NCBI GenBank assembly: GCA_029215795.1
Contig: JARDYH010000007.1
Coordinates: 97,355,263 to 97,419,262 of the forward strand
DNA length: 64,000 nt
Direction: 5' to 3'
DNA from: Anniella stebbinsi
Taxonomy: Eukaryota; Chordata; Lepidosauria; Squamata; Anniellidae
Made by a program: the position numbers and the translations under genes. The notes under the pieces are model-generated. The model was not told the origin of the DNA, made no database searches, and was given only the letters and a program-made list of their open reading frames with translations. Of the stretch, positions 1 to 8,886 are shown one piece after another; the first letter of the stretch is position 1; every line of letters starts with the position of its first letter.

Positions 1-67
1 TGCTACAAACACAAAAAAAGTCAGCAAAGCACACACTTACACAAAAATAAATAATAATAAAAATAAA
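1..67 (+). other. A-rich leader before the hAT transposase start
   Basis: Short A-rich stretch immediately before the transposase ATG. No TATA box or hAT terminus is visible, so the 5' end of this element lies upstream of the window. Confidence 0.4.
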
Positions 68-2590
68 ATGAAGCGTGGCACTCAAAGGGGGGGTGCTCCC
101 AAGGCAGCATTTGGGAGAGGCCGCTCTGGGCATGGCGCTGCTGCTGCTGGGACCAGCAGCAGGCAGCCTACTTCCACACCCCCAGTTAAACTGAGGCGTT
201 CTCCACTGGGGCAGCAGAAGCAGGCAGAGGCAACTCAAAGTAGTGCCTGCAGGGCACTCTTTCAGCAACATGAGGCAGGTGCTGGGAGCAGCAGTGGGCA
301 TGAAGAAGGAGCACTATATCCAGCTCCTTCTTTGGTGGGTGAGCCTGTGAACCCGCTGACTGATCTTTTCCCAGATCTTGTGGAAGTCAGCGAGGTTCAG
401 AGTGAGGAGGAGGACTCTGATGTGGGGCAAGAGGAAGAGCAGGCAGCACCAGAGACTTACTCTCCACAATCCGTCCTCTCTTCCACTCATTCCCTTGCTC
501 CTGAGGTGACACCACAGAGCGAAGGCGCCGGCAGGCCGTCTGTGTCACCCCAGAAGCGACAGGCAAGCAAGGTGTGGGACCACTTTGAGGTGGCAGTGGA
601 TTCCCGCTTTGCTGTCTGTCGCCACTGCAAGATGTCAGTGAGCAGGGGAAAAATGCCAGGCCACTTCACCACCACGAACCTCACCCGCCACATGCAGAGG
701 CACCACCAGTCTGTTTTGCTTGGGACCGAGGCGGGCACCTCGCAGCAGACTGGTGCTAGCGGCAAGGGCAAGCAGAAGGCTCCTGCAACTTCTGCCAGCT
801 CTCGACCTCCCATCCCCAAGAGGCTTCGCCAGGCCACCATGGAAGAGATGGGGTGGGGGAAGTATGGAGCCACAAGGTGGCGTTTTCCAGCGCCCAACCA
901 GATCACCAATTGCATCGGTGAGATGGTGGCGTTGGATGACCAGCCATTCAGCCTCGTCGAGAACGCAGGCTTCAAGAGGCTGATGGCTCTTGTGGTTCCA
1001 TACTACAAGCCGCCGTGTCGCACCACCCTGAGCAGGCGTGTGGTGCCCTCCCTGTACCAGGCATGCAGGGAGTTAGTTCTGGGTCGTCTGTGCCAGGCAG
1101 AGGCACAGAAGGTGCACTTCACTTCGGACATCTGGTCCAGCGAAGGAGGAGTGCACGCTTACCTGTCCCTGACGGCTCACTGGTGGGGAGCCTCAGGGCA
1201 GGAAGCACCCAGGACTTCTGGGACTGGGAAGGAGGGCTGCCGCTGGGCCCTCCTTCATACCGCAGTCATGGACCAGTCCCACACGGCGGAGGAGATTACG
1301 GAGGCCATGAACCGCATGGTGGCAGGGTGGCTGGGCGGGCACCAGCACACCCGCGGTTACATGGTCACGGACGGGGGAGCCAATATGCTGAAGGCGGTGC
1401 GCGATGGCGGATTTGAGGGCATCCGCTGCATCGCGCACGTCTTCAACCTGGTCGTCAGGGATGGCCTTGGAGGCAGCAAGGCCCCTCTCCCTCCCCAAAT
1501 CCGTAATCTCCTAGAGAGCTGCAGGAAGGTGGCTGGGCATTTCCACCACAGCGTGAAGGGCAGTCGGTTGCTGCGGGAGAAGCAGCAGGAGCTGGGACTT
1601 CCGCAGCACCGGCTAGTGCAGGACGTGGCAACACGTTGGAACTCCACCTACCACATGCTCGAGCGTATGGTGGAGCAACAGCGTGTTGTCCACGAGATGT
1701 TCAGGGTCGGGGACATTGGCATCCAGGCCCCACTGTCCAGGCAGCAGTGGGAGGCCATGTCCCAGCTTCTGGTGGTCCTCAAGCCGTTCCTTGAGGCCAC
1801 CGAGACCCTGAGCAGCAGCACTGCCCTTCTCAGCCAGGTGCTCCCCGTGGCCAGGCATCTCCAGAATCAGATGGGCGAGTTTCTGGAGGCCGGGGATGCC
1901 GTCACCGGCAGGCGCTTCCTGCCAGAGGTGCGGGAAGTGGTGACGAGGCTGAGGGAAAGCCTATCCCGCCGGGTCCAGCCTCTCTACAACGAGAGGCAGT
2001 ACATGTTGGCCACCATGTGCGACCCGCGCATCAAGGATGGGTTATGTGGGCAGACTTCCCGGGCAGGTTGGGTGGAAATGCTGGTGACGGACGTTCGGGC
2101 GGCCCGGGATGCCAGGATTGGGCAGGCAGAGGAGGAGCCCACCGAAGCCCAGGCGCTAAGTCCGCTGAGCACCACCAGCAGCGGCGGCACCAGCACCACC
2201 ACACCCAGCAGGGGGACAGGCCAGGGGTTTTGGGACAAGGCTTTGCAGGCTGCGGTTGGGCATAGAGGCACTCAACCCAGCCGCCGCCAGGATGACGCTG
2301 CAGCAGCAGTGCAGCGTTACCTGGCGGAGCAGATGGAGGACGGCTCCATCGAACCCCTGGCCTACTGGTCATCTCGGCGCCAGATGTGGCCTGATCTGGC
2401 GCGGGTGGCCATGGACAGAATCTGCTGCCCACCGTCCAGCGTTCCAAGCGAGCGGGTGTTTTCCATGGCGGGCGACGTGGTCACACCCCACCGCTCTCGC
2501 TTGGACGCTGAGATTGTGGAGCAGCTGGTCTTCCTCAAGGTCAATCTGCCCCTGCTGGGATACCCCACCCTCATGCCCGCGGGGGAGTAA
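68..2590 (+). CDS. hAT-superfamily transposase with BED zinc finger, intact
   Basis: Uninterrupted 840-codon frame. An acidic, Gln/Ser-rich N-terminus is followed by a BED-type zinc finger at about residues 168-215 (VWDHFEV, then C-x2-C and H-x4-H ending RHMQRHH). The RNase H-like core carries candidate catalytic Asp354 (in SDIWSS) and Asp435 (in VTDGGAN), a DVATRWNSTY motif near residue 520, and Glu795 in PSERVFS. The C-terminal hAT dimerisation block follows (AYWSSRRQMWPDLARVA to LVFLKVNLPLLGYP). By family knowledge it excises and inserts the element in the nucleus, leaving 8-bp target duplications. It has no stop or frameshift, unlike its roughly 70%-identical relative at 22110-23407 on the minus strand. 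Either the copy is young or the gene is under selection (a domesticated ZBED-like gene). A transposon gene is favoured because terminal-type hAT sequence lies downstream. The start is the first ATG in frame. Confidence 0.93.
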   Translation: MKRGTQRGGAPKAAFGRGRSGHGAAAAGTSSRQPTSTPPVKLRRSPLGQQKQAEATQSSACRALFQQHEAGAGSSSGHEEGALYPAPSLVGEPVNPLTDLFPDLVEVSEVQSEEEDSDVGQEEEQAAPETYSPQSVLSSTHSLAPEVTPQSEGAGRPSVSPQKRQASKVWDHFEVAVDSRFAVCRHCKMSVSRGKMPGHFTTTNLTRHMQRHHQSVLLGTEAGTSQQTGASGKGKQKAPATSASSRPPIPKRLRQATMEEMGWGKYGATRWRFPAPNQITNCIGEMVALDDQPFSLVENAGFKRLMALVVPYYKPPCRTTLSRRVVPSLYQACRELVLGRLCQAEAQKVHFTSDIWSSEGGVHAYLSLTAHWWGASGQEAPRTSGTGKEGCRWALLHTAVMDQSHTAEEITEAMNRMVAGWLGGHQHTRGYMVTDGGANMLKAVRDGGFEGIRCIAHVFNLVVRDGLGGSKAPLPPQIRNLLESCRKVAGHFHHSVKGSRLLREKQQELGLPQHRLVQDVATRWNSTYHMLERMVEQQRVVHEMFRVGDIGIQAPLSRQQWEAMSQLLVVLKPFLEATETLSSSTALLSQVLPVARHLQNQMGEFLEAGDAVTGRRFLPEVREVVTRLRESLSRRVQPLYNERQYMLATMCDPRIKDGLCGQTSRAGWVEMLVTDVRAARDARIGQAEEEPTEAQALSPLSTTSSGGTSTTTPSRGTGQGFWDKALQAAVGHRGTQPSRRQDDAAAAVQRYLAEQMEDGSIEPLAYWSSRRQMWPDLARVAMDRICCPPSSVPSERVFSMAGDVVTPHRSRLDAEIVEQLVFLKVNLPLLGYPTLMPAGE

Positions 2591-3166
2591 TTGGCAGGCA
2601 CCCCCCATCCATCCCACACCTTTGGGCAGGCACCGGCAGGCCCTTGATTTTTTAATTCTTATTTTCGGTTAATTAATTTTCTTTACTTTAATTTACTGGC
2701 TGTGTTGTTTACAGCTCAGTAACTCAACTCTGAACGATGGATCCCGAAGGGATCTAGTTTCTTCTCCTAGCCTCTTACATTGAGGGGATGCACAAGCATC
2801 TCACACATTCTATGTTGTTTGACTTGAACCAATGTGCTTGCACGTGTGCCTCTGAAATTGGACTCCGATGGCTCCCTCCAGGCCTTCTGTAAGGTCCCAC
2901 ACTTCCATGGGCGTTTCTTCTTGTAAGACCACGTCAGAGGCTCATCAGAACTTTGGATAAGAAGAAGGCTTAATTTTATCGCCAAGGAACGCATGCACCT
3001 CTCTGACTATGAACGAAGGACGCGATAGGATTCCTCTTCCAGGCTCCTACATTGAGTGGATGACAAGCAGCATCCCACACTGTTTCTGACTGTGTCTTTT
3101 GGACTTATGTGGCAGCCTTGCAGGGCTGTCACTGTGTGTTGTGTTTATTTTGGCTATATGATTTAA
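2591..3166 (+). repeat. hAT 3' non-coding region
   Basis: Sequence around 2690-2810 matches the complement of 21890-22080 in the second hAT copy, sharing the tract TTACAGCTCAGTAACTCAAC. Both copies also carry two copies, about 285-290 bp apart, of a motif containing ACATTGAGGGGATG (here near 2775 and, diverged, near 3050). This shows that hAT sequence continues well past the stop codon. Confidence 0.7.
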
Positions 3167-4045
3167 AAAACTGCCTGCCCGCCTGCCCACCTGCTAGGTT
3201 GCCGCCATTGTGAAGTAGCCGGAATGCGTGGGCTGGTCTCACGGTTCTATTGCTTACTTGTGCAATGCGCAAGCGCCTGGCATCATGCCCGCCTCTGCCT
3301 CTGCCTCTGCCTGCCTGCCTGCCTGCCCGCCTGCTAGGTTGCCGCCATTGTGAAGTAGCCGGAATGCGTGGGCTGGTCTCACGGTTCTATTGCTTACTTG
3401 TGCAATGCGCAAGCGCCTGGCATCATGCCCGCCTCTGCCTCTGCCTCTGCCTGCCTGCCTGCCTGCCCGCCTGCTAGGTTGCCGCCATTGTGAAGTAGCC
3501 GGAATGCGTGGGCTGGTCTCACGGTTCTATTGCTTACTTGTGCAATGCGCAAGCGCCTGGCATCATGCCCGCCTCTGCCTCTGCCTCTGCCTGCCTGCCT
3601 GCCTGCCCGCCTGCCCGCCTGCTAGGTTGCCGCCATTGTGAAGTAGCCGGAATGCGTGGGCTGGTCTCACGGTTCTATTGCTTACTTGTGCAATGCGCAA
3701 GCGCCTGGCATCATGCCCGCCTCTGCCTCTGCCTCTGCCTGCCTGCCTGCCTGCCCGCCTGCCCGCCTGCTAGGTTGCCGCCATTGTGAAGTAGCCGGAA
3801 TGCGTGGGCTGGTCTCACGGTTCTATTGCTTACTTGTGCAATGCGCAAGCGCCTGGCATCATGCCCGCCTCTGCCTCTGCCTCTGCCTGCCTGCCTGCCT
3901 GCCCGCCTGCCCGCCTGCTAGGTTGCCGCCATTGTGAAGTAGCCGGAATGCGTGGGCTGGTCTCACGGTTCTATTGCTTACTTGTGCAATGCGCAAGCGC
4001 CTGGCATCATGCCCGCCTCTGCCTCTGCCTCTGCCCGCCTGCCTG
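3167..4045 (+). repeat. Six-copy tandem array, 140/148-bp unit, promoter-like
   Basis: Near-identical units with anchor GCTAGGTTGCCGCCATTGTG at 3193, 3333, 3473, 3621, 3769 and 3917. The spacing is 140, 140, 148, 148 and 148 bp; the 8-bp difference is an extra CCTGCCCG-type block. Each unit holds a YY1-like GCCGCCATTGTG, a C/EBP-like TTGTGCAAT and an NRF1-like GCGCAAGCGC, plus pyrimidine-rich TCTGCC and CTGC runs. The open frames through the array are by-products of the repeat. A role as duplicated promoter for the exon set downstream is inference. Confidence 0.85.
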
Positions 4046-4808
4046 CCTGGAGGTGCCCATGCAGCTGTGACTTTGCCTCTGCCAGTGGGACTTTGCCTCT
4101 GCCACTGGGACTTTGCCTCTGCCACTGGGACTTTGCCTGGAGGGGCCCATGCAGCTGTGACTTTGCCTCTGCCAGTGGGACTTTGCCTCTGCCACTGGGA
4201 CTTTGCCTCTGCCACTGGGACTTTGCCTGGAGGGAGCTGTGCCAAACTGTGACTTTGCCTGGATGAGCCTGTGCCAATGTGACTTTGCCTGGAGGAGCCT
4301 GTGCCACTGGGACTTTGCCTGGAGGGAGCTGTGCCAAACTGTGACTTTGCCTGGAGGGAGCTGTGCCAAACTGTGACTTTGCCTGGAGGAGCCTATGTGC
4401 CACTGTGACTTTGCCTGGAGGAGCCTATGTGCCACTGTGACTTTGCCTGGAGGAGCCTATGCCAACGTGACTTTGCCTGGAGGAGCCTATGTGCCACTGT
4501 GACTTTGCCTGGAGGGAGCTGTGCCAAACTGTGACTTTGCCTGGAGGAGCCTATGCCACTGTGACTTTGCCTGGAGGAGCCTATGTGCCACTGTGACTTT
4601 GCCTGGAGGAGCCTATGCCAATGTGACTTTGCCTGGAGGAGCCTATGTGCCACTGGGACTTTGCCTGGAGGAGCCTATGCCAATGTGACTTTGCCTGGAG
4701 GAGCCTATGCCAATGTGACTTTGCCTGGAGGAGCCTATGCCAATGTGACTTTGCCTGGAGGAGCCTATGCCAATGTGACTTTGCCTGGAGGAGCCTATGT
4801 GCCACTGG
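4046..4808 (+). repeat. 30-32-bp minisatellite
   Basis: Tandem copies of a unit built on GACTTTGCCTGGAGGAGCCT, with 30-bp (ATGCCAATGT ending) and 32-bp (ATGTGCCACTGT ending) variants. An earlier subregion (4060-4240) alternates GACTTTGCCTCTGCCACTGG-type units in two larger blocks. Several frames are open across it on both strands, but these are repeat artefacts. Its last copy supplies the proposed ATG at 4797. Confidence 0.9.
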
Positions 4809-7289
4809 AGTCCTCCGATCCACAGCGGCCGCACGAATAAGGTAAGTGTGTGCAGTCAACGCAGGGACACCTGAGAGTGTCCAGAAGTGGGGCAGTCTGA
4901 GATCTTACTTCCGAGTAAGCAAGCAGGCAGCCCCGTGTGCCTACTGGGGCGTGGGCACTCAGGACCGGGCAGATGCCAGTCCTGGGTGAGAGGGAGCCAA
5001 TGGTGGAAAAGTATGATTTATCTCATGTTAATTCTTTTCCCCCCCCCTCCTTCTTTTGCAGCCTATGGAACTCTTCGCCACTGCGCAAAGCGCACCCGTG
5101 ATTCCAGACTGCCCATCTGCCCCAGCCACGGCCACATGGAGGTGGCCCCTCGATTCACGTCACCCCTACGACTCAGGTAAGAGTGCAGGCAGAGTGGCCA
5201 TATAGAAAAGAAGGCAGGGCCCCTGCACCTTTAACTGTTGTGATGAAGAGGGAATCTCAGCAGGAACTAATTCCATACAAATGACACTGGCAGAAATTCC
5301 CTTTTCTCTACAACTGCTGAAGTTAGGAACCCTGACCTGGATTTGATCTGGTCAGCCTAACGTAGGGTGCTATTAGGAGTGAATGAATAACCCAAGGACA
5401 AAAGAAATGGTGATTCTCTAATGATCCGGTAAGCTGTGTCCTGCCAGACACAAAAGGATAGCCAATCCCTCTAACAATGGGCTCAGAAGAGTGATTTAGA
5501 AAGGGAGGGGTGCAGCAGGAGAAAGAGGATTGCATCACAAACAAGAGAAGTGTGCCGGTGGGAGACTAGTTACTAGGACTTGCATGTATTAATTAATACA
5601 AATCTTTATTTATTTTCCTTTCTTCTTTTGCAGTATAAAAGTATTTATGTAATATTCATTATCCCCCTCCTCTTCTTTTGCAGCCTATGGCACTCTCACT
5701 GCCACAGTGCCCGGGAAAGGAGAGACTTTGCCCATTAAATGCCAGCCTGCCCGCCCGCTGCTGATGCCGCCTGCCGCCTTCCAGATCGTTCCTGCGAGGC
5801 GGGCCAGCCGCCTTCCTTGCACAAGCCATGGGACTAGGGGTCCTCCAGGAGAATCTCACCGAGTCTTCAACGCCCTCAGGACTACGGTAAGTGTTCTGTG
5901 AATGGGGGGGGGCACCTTCCACCTCACTAAAGGTTGGCTGTCTGCCTGCTAACTTCCGAGTGAGCAGGCAGCCCCGTGTGCCTGCTTTGGCGTGGGCACT
6001 CAGGAAGGGCAATCCTGGGTGGAAGGGAGCTGGTTGTGTTAAAGTGGTCAACTAATATTCATTCTTTTCCCCCCCCCTCCTTCTTTTGCAGCCTATGGAA
6101 CTCTTCGCCACTGCGCAAAGCGCACCCGTGAATCCAGACTGCCCATCTGCCCCAGCCACGGCCGCATGGAGGTGGCCCATCGATTCACGTCGCCCGCACG
6201 ACTCTGGTAAGAGCCTGTCAGAGAGCTTACCCACGAGTAAGCAAGCAGGCAGCCCCGTGTGCCTGCTGGGGCGTGGGCACTCAGGACCGGGCACATGCCA
6301 GTCTTGGGTGGGAGGGAGCCAGTGGTGGAAAAGTATCATTTTTCTCATATTCTTCCCCCCCCCCTTCTTCTTTTGCAGCCTATGGAACTCTTTGCCACCG
6401 TGCCCAGGAGAGACGGTAATGCAGACTGCCCACCTGCCCGTTACTGCCCGCCTGGAAGTGGCATCTTATCAACAACGCCCTCAGGAGGACTACGGTAAGT
6501 GTTCTGTGAATGGGGGGGGGCACCTTCCACCTAACTGAAGGTTGGCTGTCTGCCTGCTAACTTCCGAGTGAGCAGGCAGCCCCGTGTGCCTGCTGGGGCG
6601 TGGGCACTCAGGAAGGGCAATCCTGGGTGGAAGGGAGCTGGTTGTGTTGAAGTGGTCAACTAATATTCATTCTTTTTCCCCCCCCTTCTTCTTTTGCAGC
6701 CTATGGCACTCTCACTGCCACAGTGCCCGGGAAAGGAGAGACTTTGCCCATTAAATGCCAGCCTGCCCGCCCGCTGCTGATGCCGCCTGCCGCCTTCCAG
6801 ATCCTTCCTGCAAAGAGAGCAAGCCGCCCTCCTCGCACAAGCCATGGGACTTGGCATTCGCCCTCAAGGAGAATGTCACCCAGTCCCCAACGCCGCTGTT
6901 GGACTTTGCCCATTAAATGCCAGCCTGCCCGCCCGCTGCTGATGCCGCCTGCCGCCTTCCAGATCCTTCCTGCAAAGAGAGCAAGCCGCCCTCCTCGCAC
7001 AAGCCATGGGACTTGGCATTCGCCCTCAAGGAGAATGTCACCCAGTCCCCAACGCCGCTGTTGGACTTTGCCCATTAAATGCCAGCCTGCCCGCCCGCTG
7101 CTGATGCCGCCTGCCGCCTTCCAGATCCTTCCTGCAAAGAGAGCAAGCCGCCCTCCTCGCACAAGCCATGGGACTTGGCATTCGCCCTCAAGGAGAATGT
7201 CACCCAGTCCCCAATGCCGCTGTTGGACTTTGCCCTGGATGCCAGCCTGCCTGCCCGCCTTCCAGATTCTGCTGTGGAAGGAGAAATAA
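4797..7289 (+). CDS. Predicted multi-exon gene with duplicated exons, unknown function
   Basis: Not recognised as any family. Candidate exons are 4797-4841, 5062-5176, 5684-5886, 6092-6206 and 6700-7289. Acceptors have C-runs and TTCTTTTGCAG; donors read GGTAAGT or GGTAAGA. In 5887-6091 and 6495-6699 a possible branch site CTAAT lies about 35-40 nt upstream of the acceptor. Read in order, the splice phases are 0, 1, 0, 1 and the joined frame has no stop until TAA at 7287-7289, inside AATAAA. Exons 2 and 4 (115 bp each) are duplicates, and exons 3 and 5 begin alike, so the gene grew by exon-pair duplication. The predicted product is Pro/Arg-rich with a 54-residue repeat in the last exon; no signal peptide or membrane segment is evident. 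The start is the ATG after the last in-frame stop of the minisatellite. A spliced non-coding RNA is the main alternative. Confidence 0.4.
5192..5358. mobile_element. Short MITE inside a predicted intron
   Basis: About 167 bp with imperfect terminal repeats (AGAGTGGCCATAT at one end, CTGGTCAGCCT at the other). It is closely related to each arm of the foldback element at 58845-59162, sharing CTGCACCTTTAACTGTTGTG. It sits in the 507-bp intron between the second and third candidate exons, which explains why that intron is longer than the others. Confidence 0.65.
6379..6494 (+). other. Hybrid exon-like module, probably skipped or decayed
   Basis: Flanked by a good acceptor (TTCTTTTGCAG) and donor (GGTAAGTG). 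It begins like the 115-bp exons (CCTATGGAACTCTTTGCC) and ends like the 203-bp exon (CAACGCCCTCAGGAGGACTACG), so it looks like a recombinant of the two. At 116 bp, joining it after 6092-6206 gives an early stop. It is therefore left out of the predicted coding path. Confidence 0.5.
6740..7225 (+). repeat. Three 162-bp tandem repeats in the last exon
   Basis: GACTTTGCCCATTAAATGCC recurs at 6740, 6902 and 7064, with a shortened fourth copy from 7226. The 162-bp period is 54 codons, so the predicted frame is preserved. The copies are almost identical, indicating recent expansion. The minus strand is also open here. Confidence 0.9.
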
Positions 7290-7290
7290 A
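7285..7290 (+). terminator. AATAAA polyadenylation signal
   Basis: AATAAA overlaps the stop codon of the predicted last exon, followed by mixed sequence. Its position fits the end of the spliced transcript proposed for 4797-7289. Confidence 0.4.
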
Positions 7291-7654
7291 TAATACTAGG
7301 TGCTGCAAGAGACCATGTGGATTGGCTCTACATCAAAGCAGCCTTCTGGTTTAGAATTACATACTACACAAGAAAAGAACAATCACTTATCCTGCAAGAT
7401 CCCTTCCCAGGCTAGGATCTGAATAATAGCTATTAGCTAGGATCTGAATAGCTATTACCTGGGATTAGCTACTAGTGCATTTGGTAGCATTCCTGCAACC
7501 AACACCTGTCTTGTCATGTAAATGTATGGGTCCCTAAAGCAATTTACAATCACTTTACATTTTACAAATGAATAAGTGAAACTTTCTTCCCTCATTACCA
7601 ATCCACACCAGGCAGGCAATGTCCCCTTCCTGAAGGTTTAAAATAATAAAGTTT

Positions 7655-8110
7655 AACCTTTGTTTTCCCACTAAAGCATTGCACCAAAGTTTGTGAAATT
7701 TCCAGCGTTTGAGCGGGCATAGGTCCTGTGCCATGTGAGCGAGTTAGAGTTTTGTAGCTCTTAAAACCAACCCATAAATCCCATGTGAAATGCCATGCAT
7801 AAACCTTTGTTTTCCCACTAAAGCATTGCACCAAAGTTTGTGAAATTTCCAGCGTTTGAGCGGGCATAGGTCCTGTGCCATGTGAGCGAGTTAGAGTTTT
7901 GTAGCTCTTAAAACCAACCCATAAATCCCATGTGAAATGCCATGCATAAACCTTTGTTTTCCCACTAAAGCATTGCACCAAAGTTTGTGAAATTTCCAGC
8001 GTTTGAGCGGGCATAGGTCCTGTGCCATGTGAGCGAGTTAGAGCTTTGTAGCTCTTCAAACCAACCCATAAATCCCATGTGAAATGCCATGAATAAATGT
8101 TCGTTTCCCA
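7655..8110. repeat. 147-bp tandem repeat, three full copies
   Basis: AACCTTTGTTTTCCCACTAA recurs at 7655, 7802 and 7949, with a diverged start near 8096. The copies are nearly identical and carry GTTTGTGAAATTTCC, the AAATTTC core shared with the subterminal units of related hAT elements. Confidence 0.88.
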
Positions 8111-8732
8111 CTAAAATGTTGCACCTAGCTTCCGGAAATTTCACACACATTTGAAGTGAAGTGTTCCCTGCAATGTGCCAAAGTTTCCCGTTTGTATCTT
8201 TGAAAATAAAAAAATGGGAGGCAAAACTGTATTTTACCCCACTGCTACCCAATTTTCAACAATTCATTGCCAACACATGCCTGGAGCTAGCTGTCTGAAA
8301 TTTTACACACATATCAAGGGAAGTGTTCCCTGTAATGTGCCGAAGTGTCCTGTTTGTATCTTTAAAAATAAAAACATGGGAGGCATAACTGCATTTACCC
8401 CACTACTACCCATTTTTCAAAAATTCATTGCCACACCAGGCAAGCACCCACGGTTCTGGGATTTCACACACGTGGGTCCCAAGGTTCCACCTACAATGTG
8501 GCAAAGTTTCATGTGTGTAACTTTAAAAATGACCGAGTTATAGGCATTCCATGTTATTTATTAAAAAATCAATTGCCACAAACTGCATGCACCAATCTTT
8601 CTGAAATTTCTCACAGATACCTATCCCTAACCAGTGTACAATGTGCCCAAGTTTCATCCTTCTGTCTTTAAAAATGAAAAATTTATAGGCGTTTTTATAA
8701 AACAATAATTTGCTATAGGAAAAAGCATTCAA
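8111..8732. repeat. hAT subterminal repeat units, diverged
   Basis: About four diverged units of 145-160 bp. Each contains, in one order or its complement, a TTTAAAAATGA block, a block like GCCAAAGTTTC, a GAAATTTC block and AATTCATTGCCA. The same units fill 34870-36080 and 44500-45290, where they lie inside defined hAT copies. This ties the region to the hAT terminus at 8886. Confidence 0.75.
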
Positions 8733-8886
8733 AATGGCGTCCGATCCGGATCGGAAAATCCGATCCGCGGATCGGAATCAGATCCGATCCGATCCGACAC
8801 ACGATCCGATCCGATCCGATCCGACCCCCCAGGTCCGATTCCGATCCGCTATCCGATCCGATCCGGGGGGTCAGTGCACATCCCTA
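8733..8886. mobile_element. hAT terminus with GATCC-type array
   Basis: Dense GATCCGATCCGATCC repeats end in TGCACATCCCTA at 8886. The complement (TAGGGATGTGCACTGACCCC) is nearly identical, over more than 100 bp, to the left end of the complete element at 34730. The 8 bases outside are ATAAATAG, the expected half of a target duplication. No matching left terminus occurs between 1 and 8886. The element may therefore begin before the window and include the transposase at 68. Confidence 0.8.

Noticed and set aside
3167..4808. CRISPR-like array
   Set aside because: Units are contiguous with no unique spacers, and the context is vertebrate.
4820..4832. GCGGCCGC as a cloning-vector remnant
   Set aside because: Surrounding sequence continues naturally into a donor site and repeat-related introns; no vector sequence follows.
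3250..4859. Many overlapping 60-140-codon open frames on both strands
   Set aside because: They arise from tandem units without stops; the peptides are Leu/Pro/Ala or Trp/Ser repeats with no coding signature.
6701..7162. 153-codon minus-strand frame
   Set aside because: Antisense shadow of the 162-bp repeats; no splice or start context supports it.
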